Origin: Tremella fuciformis
Taxonomy: Eukaryota; Basidiomycota; Tremellomycetes; Tremellales; Tremellaceae
Length of the DNA stretch: 64,000 bases
Assembly: GCA_032768795.1 (NCBI GenBank)
Contig: CP136491.1
Location: 744,001-808,000 of the forward strand
Direction of reading: 5' to 3'
The position numbers were made by a program, and so were the translations under genes. Shown piece after piece: positions 1 to 8,468 of this stretch. Below the pieces are notes generated by a model. The model was given only the letters and a program-made list of their open reading frames with translations. It was not told the DNA's origin and did no database searches. The stretch's first letter is position 1. Each line of letters opens with the position of its first letter.

Positions 1-1
1 A

Positions 2-2017
2 GACCCTCAGTCTGAGGATCACCAAAACTGGTGCCGGGCAAAGTTACTACTCCACCATCCTCATCGACACCCTTCAGAGCTCAAGCTTGATGACGAATCC
101 TGGACAGAAGCTTTTTCTCGCTGTACTGAGGACCACCCAGAGGGGCACCAAGACACATTGCCCAAGCGACCCATCCGTCAACAACAGGGTGACAATGAAA
201 ACGACAGTGACTCAGAGTTTTCTGAGGGTGAAGAAGTCAATGACCACGAGCTTGATGACTGGCAAGTTCTGGCTGGAATGGGCCCTCAGTTTGATGAAGA
301 TGGGTGGAATGGGCCACTGCTTGGAGCACGTGATATTGATACTTCCCACGATTGGGAAGCAGTGGGGAGGGAGTGGGGATCAGATGGTATAGGAGAGAGG
401 GCAAGCTACTTAGAAACCGAACGCAAGAAGGTGAGCAGTGGCCTACAATCCACTGCATACTGTGAGCTGACCAAGCAGTCTCAGCCTTCTGTAGCTCGCA
501 ACACTGTCGATCCCCAACTACTCAACACCACACAGCGCCTCATCTTTGACAAGGTCTTGCGCCATGCCAACCGTCTGCTCTCTGGAGAGTCAGTCCCTCA
601 AATACTCCTCAACATCGATGGGACAGCAGGAACAGGCAAATCCTTCCTCATTGACGCCATATCCCAAGCTCTTCAAGGGCTCCAATCTGGGCAGCACAAC
701 AATCTCGACTTCAGCACAAATCCCATTGTCCGCCGGCTTGCCCCCACGGGTGTGGCGGCATTCAACATTGCTGGTTCAACATACCATGCTGCCCTTGGTC
801 TTGGAGGCTCAATAGAGGAAAGTCATGACAAGCTTGGAGAGGGAAAGCTTGCCAGCCTCCAGGAAGAGTGGCATGGGACACGATACCTCATCATTGATGA
901 GAAAAGCATGGTTGGAAGGGCGGCCTTGGGGAGAATCAACCTTGCTCTTGGTCAAATCTTTCCGTCGACAGCGTACTTGCCCTTTGCCGGTCTGTCTGTC
1001 CTGCTCATTGGCGACTTTGGTCAACTGCCCCCTGTGGGAGACACTCCACTGTACAACACTGCACGCTCGACAAAAACCTCCTATCTAGGCAGGCTCAGCA
1101 ACATTGGCCGAGATATCTACCTTGCTTTCACTGAGAGCGTTCAGCTTGATGCTGTTATGAGGCAGGAAGGCTCCGACCCTACCACCACTGCCTTCAAAGC
1201 AACCCTTGCTCGCCTGCACACCGGGACACCTCAACAGGAGGACTACACCCTTCTGTCCTCTCGCTTCTGGGGGAACCTTTCCCCGGCATCTCAGCAGGCC
1301 TTTCAAGATGCTGTATGTCTTTGTGCAACAAAGCAGAGTGTCTCCGAGATCAACCTACACACTTTGGCTCGCTCTGGACAGCCTGTACTGCGCTCTCTGG
1401 CTCAGCACACAGGGGTAGGAGCAGCCCAGGCTTCAGAGGAACAGGCACAGGGGCTTGCTCCTGCTGTCTTCCTCATGATTGGTGCTCAAGTCATGCTTTC
1501 TCGCAACCTCTGGATCGAGCAGGGATTGGTCAATGGCACCAGGGGCACAGTATATCAGATTGGGCTCTCACCATCTGAGCCTCCTCATCAATCTGTTCCT
1601 TCTGTGGTCATGGTCGCCTTCCCATCCTACACTGGACCAACACCCTGGCACACCACAGACAACATACCACTGGTTCCCATTGTGCCCCATACAGCCAGAT
1701 GGGAGACAACAAACGGGCAGCGGTGCTCTCGACGCCAGCTGCCACTGCAGCTTGCATTTGCTATCACCATACACAAATCACAGGGTATGACGCTGGACAA
1801 GGCAGTGATTGATCTTGGTTCAGCCGACTTCTCAACGGGATTGACATTTGTGGCAATCTCAAGAGCAAGATCTCTGGAGGGCCTTGCTTTCAAGCCAGGC
1901 TTTGATTGGGCAAGATTGAACAGCTTGAACACAGAGAGTAGAAGGGGGGGAGTATCAGGACGTGTATTGGCAGCAAGGGATGCGTCTAGACGTCAGATGC
2001 TTCAGATGACAGAATAA
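2..2017 (+). CDS. Helitron PIF1-like helicase (C-terminal part of RepHel), 5'-truncated by window edge
   Basis: The reading frame is open from base 2, so the true start is upstream. The first residues include WCRAKLLLHHP, a motif found just ahead of the helicase in Helitron proteins. Helicase motifs follow in order: Walker A GTAGTGKS; motif Ia LAPTGVAAFN; motif II LIIDEKSMVG; motif III LIGDFGQLPPVGD; then AFAITIHKSQGMTLD and a final TFVAISRARSLEGL. These identify superfamily 1B PIF1/RecD-like helicases, which in Helitrons unwind DNA during rolling-circle transposition. The lysine in motif II (DEKSM) is unusual; DExSM usually has a hydrophobic residue there. The ORF has no frameshift or internal stop, so the copy may be functional. 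A cellular PIF1 gene is unlikely because of the WCRAKLLL segment and the Helitron terminus downstream. Confidence 0.9.
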   Translation, partial: DPQSEDHQNWCRAKLLLHHPHRHPSELKLDDESWTEAFSRCTEDHPEGHQDTLPKRPIRQQQGDNENDSDSEFSEGEEVNDHELDDWQVLAGMGPQFDEDGWNGPLLGARDIDTSHDWEAVGREWGSDGIGERASYLETERKKVSSGLQSTAYCELTKQSQPSVARNTVDPQLLNTTQRLIFDKVLRHANRLLSGESVPQILLNIDGTAGTGKSFLIDAISQALQGLQSGQHNNLDFSTNPIVRRLAPTGVAAFNIAGSTYHAALGLGGSIEESHDKLGEGKLASLQEEWHGTRYLIIDEKSMVGRAALGRINLALGQIFPSTAYLPFAGLSVLLIGDFGQLPPVGDTPLYNTARSTKTSYLGRLSNIGRDIYLAFTESVQLDAVMRQEGSDPTTTAFKATLARLHTGTPQQEDYTLLSSRFWGNLSPASQQAFQDAVCLCATKQSVSEINLHTLARSGQPVLRSLAQHTGVGAAQASEEQAQGLAPAVFLMIGAQVMLSRNLWIEQGLVNGTRGTVYQIGLSPSEPPHQSVPSVVMVAFPSYTGPTPWHTTDNIPLVPIVPHTARWETTNGQRCSRRQLPLQLAFAITIHKSQGMTLDKAVIDLGSADFSTGLTFVAISRARSLEGLAFKPGFDWARLNSLNTESRRGGVSGRVLAARDASRRQMLQMTE

Positions 2018-2148
2018 ATGTATAGAGAAAAAGATGAATGACAATGCATAGGTAGACTGAATAAAAGTTGATCAAGCATGACTCTGAGTGTTTGATGCAT
2101 CAGCTGAATCTCAAGTTCATGGGGTGTATGCATGTCATTGTGCTCTCT

Positions 2149-2684
2149 CTAGCTACTAACACTACCTCTATCTGCCTCCATCTCCTGTCTGTAATCATCC
2201 CACACAGGATCATCAGCAGCAGGAGTTGGGGGATCTGACCAGGTAGGAGGCTCAGGGGTGGGGGGAGGAGTGAAGAGAGGAGTTCCAGGTGGGCTTTCTC
2301 CTCCTCTGAGTGTTCTCATCTTCCTCAGCCAATCCAGCATCCTACTTTTCCACAAGGGCAATCTGAAGGTCTGGGGATTGGTGACTGGACCATTGAAGCT
2401 ACAAGTCAGCTTTGTGTCATGCCAAGAGAGAGCCTGACTCACAAGGACTTCACAACAGGTCTTTTGGGCACCCATGGCTTCTTCTCTCCATTGACTTTGC
2501 CTGACCCAGGAGGCAGGTAGGATTGTTGCTGGGGTGGGTGATAGGGAGAGTGTCTGACTGGCTGTGGGCGGCTTTGTTGAGAGCAGGAATGCTTGTGCTC
2601 ATCATGAGGGTTGGGATGTCGCTTTTTTTGCTCTCTCTGGTGCTGCCTGAGTGCTTTTTTGAACAAAGCTGACTGGAAAGCCAT
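2149..2684 (-). CDS. Unknown proline-rich protein encoded antisense inside the Helitron (two exons)
   Basis: On the minus strand, exon 2443-2684 and exon 2149-2398 are separated by a 44-nt intron (2399-2442) with a consensus GTGAGT donor, a CTGAC branch-like sequence and a TTGTAG acceptor. The spliced CDS is 492 nt, giving 163 aa. The N-terminal half is basic and rich in His, Gln and Pro. The middle has a short aromatic/basic stretch (LPLWKSRMLDWLRKM). The C-terminal third is Pro-rich and ends acidic. I recognise no domain. It lies within the transposon, downstream of and opposite to the helicase, so it may be a second Helitron gene or a captured host fragment. The intron supports it being real; protein-level support is lacking. 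Confidence 0.45.
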
Positions 2685-2749
2685 TCTGATGTAGATGTAC
2701 AGATGAGAGATGAAAAGTCCAAAATTTTCCGGAGTCAGAGCTACGCCCC

Positions 2750-2780
2750 ATCGGCGACGCGCCACCGCCGATTTACCTAG
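2750..2780 (+). other. Helitron 3' terminal hairpin and CTAG end
   Basis: Bases 2750-2756 (ATCGGCG) and 2766-2772 (CGCCGAT) are perfect reverse complements, followed four bases later by CTAG (2777-2780) and then T. This is the expected Helitron 3' end, which serves as the termination signal for rolling-circle transfer. Confidence 0.8.
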
Positions 2781-2804
2781 TCAGCCAAATCGTCCCCCGC
2801 GTCG

Positions 2805-2811
2805 TATAAAA
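2805..2811 (+). promoter_or_regulatory. TATA box upstream of Cys6 gene L1
   Basis: TATAAAA occurs 24 bp after the Helitron end and 117 bp before the ATG at 2922. The Helitron therefore sits directly against this core promoter, and any upstream activating sequence now lies beyond or inside the transposon. Confidence 0.5.
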
Positions 2812-2921
2812 GCGGCAGTCTCCCTCATGCCCGAGGGCTGGACACGATCACGTCTCTATTCTTAAATCGGCAAGAATTAGCTCAGTCCCTTTACGCGGTT
2901 GTCCTTGTTCCCATCTCCACG

Positions 2922-3620
2922 ATGACGGGCAGCCAGGGGGAAGACGTTCTCGAATCTCATGTAGTTACATATCATGGTAGAACCGTCAACTTCATTTATA
3001 GCTCACTGTCTGGTTCAGACGCCGAGCGGGACGAGAGATCAAGTCAGCCGCCTCGCCGTCGCAACTCCAGGACACGTGAGCGAACGAGCTCGACACCGTC
3101 GTCGGGTCATGTCATTAATTCGCCTGCGTCCACCAATGTCCAAGTAGGGGATCGCATCACCGAAGACCGACATCAAGCGGCACTCGGGCCCGACATGACC
3201 AGTACAGGGCTGATCTCGTCCGCTGACGCTGAGGACAACGTGAGCCCAAATACAGTCATGCCACGACAGGATACACTTGATGAGACCCTTCCACATGATT
3301 GTCAGGCATCTGAAGAGCCCTCCAAGCTCGCAAGAGGCATCAAGGAATCCGAACCTTCCGCACACGACTCATCGTCAAGGTCAAGGAACAATCTCGCGGG
3401 GCCCTCCATGGTTGGGCCACGACCGTCATCTCGTCCTGGAAACGCCTGTCAGCGGTGCCGAACGAATCATAGACGGTGTATTCAGGTCCCAGGCGAGCCG
3501 TGTGATTTCTGCAGGTCTGTCGCTGGGGAATGTTTGCTTGTCAGCTTGACCCGGAGTGTTCGGCGTCGTGGAACAGCATGTCCGGACTGTAGGAGGAAGA
3601 AAGTTAGCTGTGTACACTGA
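2922..3620 (+). CDS. Zn(II)2Cys6-type protein L1 with an incomplete second cluster
   Basis: The ORF codes for 232 aa from an ATG 117 bp downstream of a TATA box. The first ~170 residues are Ser/Thr/Arg-rich and probably disordered. Near the C-terminus is a complete cluster, C-X2-C-X6-C-X7-C-X2-C-X6-C, the classical Gal4-type pattern that binds two zinc ions and contacts DNA. A second cluster then begins (ACPDCRRKKVSC) but the protein ends two residues later. In the same frame after the stop a single Cys appears at a plausible distance, without its partner residues. The likely explanation is a nonsense-truncated double-cluster protein like L2. It is the first gene of the left inward-facing array. 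A DNA-binding role is inferred from the cluster; the target is unknown. Confidence 0.65.
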   Translation: MTGSQGEDVLESHVVTYHGRTVNFIYSSLSGSDAERDERSSQPPRRRNSRTRERTSSTPSSGHVINSPASTNVQVGDRITEDRHQAALGPDMTSTGLISSADAEDNVSPNTVMPRQDTLDETLPHDCQASEEPSKLARGIKESEPSAHDSSSRSRNNLAGPSMVGPRPSSRPGNACQRCRTNHRRCIQVPGEPCDFCRSVAGECLLVSLTRSVRRRGTACPDCRRKKVSCVH

Positions 3621-4774
3621 CTCTCCCGCGTCGCCGGTGAGGACTGTGCAAGGGTCAATGGCAGCTTTAGGTTCGGGAGGAGGGTGGATACAGGCGTGTC
3701 TGAAAGAGCTACGCACACAGCGAGATCGAGCGCTCAGGGGGACGATCCGGTGTGAGGAGACCACGGGACGATGCCGCTCGACCAGTCTATGCCATAACCG
3801 TGTTTGTACATAGCTTTGCCGGCTTAATAGACAAGCATGATAGTCGCAACTGTGTCGGTGTGCGCCTCTCAGCCATTCTGTTCTACGTATGCACTCAGTC
3901 TTTGCAATAACGGAGATTGCATGAAATTCAAAAGAATTGCACTGGTCCTCGCACCTCACCCTGCCATGCCCTGCGTCTCCTTTGCGGCGACACTCGACAT
4001 GCTATACTTTTATGGCTGAGCTGACGTCCGTGGACGGCATCTGGGATTCCTTGATGGCCACGGTGAACTTATCGACGTATGCATTGATTGCCAAAGTTGA
4101 AACCCCCCAGGAGTGATAGTCAATGAATTCCTTTTCAGAGCCACACCCCATTTATTGAGGACACACAGTCGTCATAGCCTGCGAGGCCCGGAAAGCCAGG
4201 ATAGTGAGGTCAAGGAAATAGGGCTCGACTTGGGGTGGTAGAAACCGCAAAGAAGACGTCTTCCTCGCGCTTCTCGGCCATGACTGGACAGGCATATCTT
4301 GCCCGAGACGGAGCGGCGCGGCTTCGGCCGCATCTCCTGCGAACACTTGCAGCTTGGAGACGAGATCTGGGCGCTTGCGTTTGTATGGTCTTCGATCCAA
4401 GGCATCTCCTGCGACCCCTGGGCTTCCCGACTAAGACTTGCTCGGCTGCGTGTCGGGCTTTTCGACGGAACCTTACTCACACACCACCGTCTCGTTTCAA
4501 CCAAGAAGGGGCAGCTGAGAGCGATCATGATAGACCTCCACGCATTCGTCTTGGTGTGCCACGCTGAAACGCGTCGCGCACCGAAGCCCCAAAGCAGCCT
4601 TCCCTCTTCCTGTGGTTGGTCTTCTTCTTCTCGCTTTGGTGGGACAGATGTCGTGGCCTTTGAAGATGCCTCTCACGTTCCGCCTGACTTTGCTCAACAT
4701 AGTACGGACATCGGGGAGTGATTCATCATCGCAGACACTCATTATCCTCTCTTCTCACAGTCTCAGGACACGGT
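3621..4774. other. Intergenic, no supportable gene
   Basis: Several overlapping ORFs on both strands around 4150-4720 have no recognisable motif, conflicting frames and no clear introns. Nothing here resembles a cysteine cluster. It is probably promoter and decayed sequence between L1 and L2. Confidence 0.4.
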
Positions 4775-5581
4775 ATGAGTTTGCGGGATACCCGTCGTTT
4801 CGTCTCCACGCGCGGTTGGGAGCACGTATGCTTCGCCTACAGCAGATGCCCGAAGTCGGTGGAGGAAGACTTCGAGCGACACGAATATTTGCCTCTTAGA
4901 AGACTTCGAGGGGCTCGCCGCAGCCGGAGACAGCCTCCGTGGAGACCCGGTGGTCAAAGGCGACCTATGACGGGCCATCGCATGAGCGTCACGCCTACGG
5001 CACCCAGCACGCAGTGTGGCCCGCACTCTACTCTATCATGTTCGACACTAGAGAAGGCCACGGTCACGGACGAAGGACGCCAGAAAACAATCGTTCTTCC
5101 CGCCGAGCGGGCGATCGAATCGGGAAACCCGTTCGTCCCTTGCATTACGGCGAGCTCGAGCAGTACTACCTTCAATGCAGTCGATGAGGCGCAGACCCCC
5201 GAGCCTTCCGCAAGCTTGTTTGAGGGTGTGTCGAATACAAAGCCAAGCTCTGAGACACCGAGCTGGGGGCCCATACCCAGAAGCTGTTATTGGTGTACAG
5301 TTGCGACACGAGGCCGCTGCTCTCTTCGAGCTACAAACGAGCAAGGGACGGGTACTTGCGCTCGATGCGCCAAAACATCCAGACTGTGTCGATGGTCCTC
5401 AGCCGATGATCCGTTACGTTATCCCAGACGATGTGAAGCCTGCAAAACTCGCAACCGTCCCTGCCTCTCGGTTCTTGGTGAAGAAAAAGCGTCGGGACCT
5501 TGTATCGGCTGTCTATATAGAGGCATTGATTGTCATTCGTACTGGCCGACAGAAACAGTCTATTTCAGTCAACCCGCGTAA
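4775..5581 (+). CDS. Double Zn(II)2Cys6-type protein L2
   Basis: The ORF is about 268 aa from the ATG at 4775. A second candidate ATG at 4968 begins MTG, like L1, and would give about 204 aa. The N-terminal part is basic, then Ser/Thr/Pro-rich. The C-terminal ~100 residues hold two consecutive six-cysteine clusters: C-X2-C-X7-C-X12-C-X2-C-X6-C and C-X2-C-X6-C-X12-C-X2-C-X6-C. Known fungal Zn2Cys6 regulators almost always have a single N-terminal cluster followed by a coiled coil and a large middle domain, none of which is seen here. Two tandem clusters could bind two half-sites as a monomer; that is inference. The start codon is uncertain and an upstream exon cannot be excluded. Confidence 0.6.
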   Translation: MSLRDTRRFVSTRGWEHVCFAYSRCPKSVEEDFERHEYLPLRRLRGARRSRRQPPWRPGGQRRPMTGHRMSVTPTAPSTQCGPHSTLSCSTLEKATVTDEGRQKTIVLPAERAIESGNPFVPCITASSSSTTFNAVDEAQTPEPSASLFEGVSNTKPSSETPSWGPIPRSCYWCTVATRGRCSLRATNEQGTGTCARCAKTSRLCRWSSADDPLRYPRRCEACKTRNRPCLSVLGEEKASGPCIGCLYRGIDCHSYWPTETVYFSQPA

Positions 5582-6040
5582 GCCTCTGCTCATCCATCAG
5601 ACCGAGGAGTTGACCTTAGGTCAAGTCACCTCTCTCCACGAGAATAGCGGCAAGTTGTACGGCGCGCTGCCCCGGCTTATCGTTTTGATCAGCCAAGTCC
5701 CCTCCGCCGTAGCGCTCAGCTCTTGAATATACGATATTCTTCCTCAGACTATTACTTATGTTACATGTTTGCAAATGAGGCTCGGTCTCGCCTCCGTTGG
5801 TGGTGTGCCACACAAGCTTGCGGGCTGGCTGGGATATCGGGACGAGTTGTATAAGCCACTTTGCGACGTATCAAGGGGCCGAAACACTATAACGAGAAGC
5901 ACGAGGCCATGTTCGTGATCAATACTCTCACACGAACCGAGCTGGGATAGCACGTATTGCCACCGCATCTCAGGTACTAAGCCGTCGAAATTAAAGCTCG
6001 ATATGTCGGCTGATCACAGCTTTGAGACTGTCAAACCACC
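5582..6040. other. Intergenic, nothing recognised
   Basis: This stretch between L2 and the L3 remnant contains only short conflicting ORFs. No repeat, RNA gene or domain was seen. Confidence 0.4.
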
Positions 6041-6509
6041 ATGAACGACTCAAAGAGACTTTCTGCATTCTACGATCACACCTGGCGCGACAGTTTGGTC
6101 ATTCACGCTTGACCCTGCTAAGTTGGCTGCGGAGTCTCTGCGCGAATTGTCACCCTCCCGGGAGAGGGCATGCGAGAGCTGTAGATTACGGATGATTCGA
6201 TGCGACGATGTACAACACACTTCGACCGCGCATTTCAGGGAGTCACAATCTGCTCGTACTCGTGAGGCCGCCCCACAAGGGGATCAAGCTGAAGGCACGA
6301 CCACAAGGGGCGGTCGTAAGCGCCATTTTTACGGATACAGAGGCACACGCAAAACTCAGGCTTGCGAGAGCTGCAGGTCGAGACGCGTCAAGTGCGAGAA
6401 TGGTCTCGAAAAAGCTGCCGTGGACAGGTTGCGAGTTCGCAATGTGAGGTGTCATTTCGCAGGAGCAGATACACCTCTTCTTCCCTCACCCACAAGTCTT
6501 CATCCGTGA
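6041..6509 (+). pseudogene. Degenerate double-Cys6 paralog L3
   Basis: The intact frame runs to 6509 and contains two half clusters: CESCRLRMIRC, followed by a long spacer with no partner cysteines, and CESCRSRRVKC. After the second, the expected C-X2-C is replaced by residues without cysteine, yet a different reading frame of the same bases (about 6420-6450) encodes cysteines at the right spacing. That points to small indels. An ATG at 6041 opens a short ORF in yet another frame. It looks like a decayed relative of L1/L2 in the same orientation and could at most produce a non-zinc-binding peptide. Confidence 0.5.
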
Positions 6510-6994
6510 GGACATCAGGCACCGCCATGACTGAGGATTCGAGCACCGCGCCAACCCAGATGTCTAAGAAAGATACATGGCTCGAGACTGTTATGTAGTC
6601 CGGGGTCTTGCAGCAAGCATACGCACCATTCACACCTTGCACGCATCTTTCTCTCCATGAACTCGGCTCTAACATCGCGATGTCAACATAGGTGCGAACT
6701 GATGCTGAGCTCCGCGCAAATATCATGTTCAGCCGCTAAGTGATCCGTGCGAGTCACGCAAGCCCTGGTCCGCTTGGCTCAATTCATTTACCGCACACTG
6801 AGTACGTACTGCATTCAACGGCTCATACTATAGCGCAACAGCAATCTAAGAAACCGCTCGAACGCCGGGCGACTCCTGACCCTCACCGGCAGTGTCTGCT
6901 AGATAGACATAAGATGAACACGTAGGCCATTCATTTCACATCAATCCTTTGTGGAGGAGGAAAAAAAGAGCGCAGCTCCACCTCGTTCGGTCTG
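6510..6994. other. Intergenic, upstream region of L4
   Basis: No coding signal was recognised. The A-rich and GA-rich stretch at 6950-6970 lies just upstream of the L4 ATG and could belong to its leader. Confidence 0.35.
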
Positions 6995-7963
6995 ATGATC
7001 CAGACTGACCATCGGTCCCTCGACCGTCTTTCTCTATCACAAGCATCTTGGACCAGTCGGCGCTCTGCGTCAATGAACGACAAGAAGAGGGAAGAGGCTC
7101 ATGCCACCCACGAGCTGTGCACACGCCTTAAGGTCGACTTTGGTAACACTGGTGAGGCCGCTGATCATGGATCATCAGAGCCCAGTCTCCACAGCATTCC
7201 GGAGGCTCAAGGATCACCTACAGATCTTTCACTCTTTTCAGGCAACAAGAAGTGGCTCCTTCAGCCAATCTTGACAGCCTGGGAGCAAGACATGTTGAAT
7301 GCTGGTCCTGCATGGGATGGCTACTCTGGGGGTGCCTTGAGAGAGCCGAGGCTCGATGCTTCGTCAAGCTCCCCCAACTTCGGTGAAATCAAGTCGTCTG
7401 GACTTGGGCCGAGCTCCGATCAGCCAATTAAGCAGAGGTTCGCCGGGACAGAAGACAGAACGGCCTACTTCCCGCAAAGTCAGCCTGTGTGGCCGGAGCT
7501 ACCCAAGGATACTGGGGAAGGTGTTTTGATCGACCACTCACAAACAAGAGCGTCGACTTCATTTTCACAAGTGTACGGTGCAGGGCCACAAGCTTCACGA
7601 AGCCTCCAATCGCCGTCTCATAGCGAGACTCACGGTAACGTAAATACGAGTAGAAGCTCAATATCCTCCTCTGTGCCCCTCGATCGTCCGTTGAGCTTCT
7701 CAGAGGCAACTGTTCACGGCGAGAAGAGGCAGATGGGTGAGTCTGACTCTGACACGTCATCCCCAGGTGTGTCACGGCAAGACCACACGTACAAATATTG
7801 GATAAGAGGTCCTGGCGCCTGTTCACGTTGCAGCAAAGCCAAAACCCGCTGCGAAGAGTCCCAATGGGATAGGAGCATCTGTGCAAGGTGCGAGAAACGC
7901 GAGTGGACAGATTGCAATATGATAGCTCGCAGAAGGTCCGGTAATAGAGTTTTGCGACCATAA
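6995..7963 (+). CDS. Zn(II)2Cys6-type protein L4
   Basis: A single-exon ORF of 322 aa (ATG at 6995; an alternative at 7072 begins MNDKKRE). Around residue 87 is a hydrophobic motif, WLLQPILTAWEQDMLN, that recurs in L6 (MILPILTDWERQVLN) and defines a subfamily. The following ~170 residues are Ser-rich and low in complexity. The C-terminal ~50 residues hold a cluster, C-X2-C-X6-C-X9-C-X2-C-X7-C, with basic residues (SKAKTR) between Cys2 and Cys3 as in Gal4-type domains. The protein ends with a basic tail soon after. The C-terminal position of the cluster and the absence of a recognisable regulatory domain set it apart from standard fungal regulators. The outer Copia element inserted about 310 bp downstream of its stop. 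Confidence 0.65.
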   Translation: MIQTDHRSLDRLSLSQASWTSRRSASMNDKKREEAHATHELCTRLKVDFGNTGEAADHGSSEPSLHSIPEAQGSPTDLSLFSGNKKWLLQPILTAWEQDMLNAGPAWDGYSGGALREPRLDASSSSPNFGEIKSSGLGPSSDQPIKQRFAGTEDRTAYFPQSQPVWPELPKDTGEGVLIDHSQTRASTSFSQVYGAGPQASRSLQSPSHSETHGNVNTSRSSISSSVPLDRPLSFSEATVHGEKRQMGESDSDTSSPGVSRQDHTYKYWIRGPGACSRCSKAKTRCEESQWDRSICARCEKREWTDCNMIARRRSGNRVLRP

Positions 7964-8276
7964 GATCCGGTCCGAACCATTGAGTGCCCGTCGATGACAG
8001 TAAGAGGGGCTTGGTTTGTAGACGCCCCTCCATCTTCCCCCTGCCTCGCGCGGTGGGAGCCGATCGCTCTCCCGCCTTGGTGACGCGGCGGAGGCCTCAA
8101 TTTCTCTTTGTGAAGCTGTATCATGACCTCTTCATGCACACATAAAACATTTGATGTTCGCATTCTCAGGTGGAGTGATAACTTAATCAGGCGCTCTGTT
8201 GCGAAGGAGAAACGCGCGATTTTCACCTCCGTCGCGATCAAGATTCAGGAATGATCTCACGTATCCCGGGCCACTT

Positions 8277-8468
8277 TGTTACACAACGATGAGAGCGATG
8301 CATTCGTCCATCTATGCATTCGTCCATCTATGCAGCCCTACCTATATGAGCAGCGCTCTGGCGGCCTGTGCGTGGCCGCTCGCTCATGGTCTTATTGTTC
8401 TACTCCGCATCCTACCCAAAGAGGCAATTCTGACCCTATGAGGCGTCCTCGGGGCCTATTGTTCAACA
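8277..8468 (-). repeat. 3' LTR of the outer Copia element (192 bp)
   Basis: It matches the 5' LTR at 19662-19837 except that a 16-bp segment (ATTCGTCCATCTATGC) is duplicated in tandem here. The termini are TG...CA, and the 5-bp target duplication lies immediately outside. The pol stop codon falls within the first bases of this LTR. Confidence 0.9.

Larger units (their letters stand above)
1..2780 (+). mobile_element. Helitron, 3' portion (5' end outside window)
   Basis: A rolling-circle transposon is indicated by a PIF1-family helicase ORF running in from the left edge and by a typical Helitron 3' terminus. That terminus has a perfect 7-bp stem (2750-2756 pairs with 2766-2772, 9-nt loop), then TTAC, then CTAG at 2777-2780, with T as the next base. 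Helitrons normally end in a short hairpin followed by CTRR and insert 5' of a T. The Rep domain and 5' TC end lie outside the window. An antisense spliced ORF (2149-2684) sits between the helicase and the terminus. Confidence 0.85.

Noticed and set aside
2130..2160. CTAG near 2150 as the Helitron 3' end
   Set aside because: No hairpin precedes it, whereas the CTAG at 2777 has a perfect 7-bp stem just upstream.
3426..3959. 177-codon minus-strand ORF overlapping L1
   Set aside because: It is antisense to the L1 zinc cluster, shows no domain, and its length follows from the GC-rich composition of the coding strand.
4152..4721. Several overlapping ORFs on both strands
   Set aside because: No motif, no consistent introns and mutually conflicting frames; no reason to prefer one.
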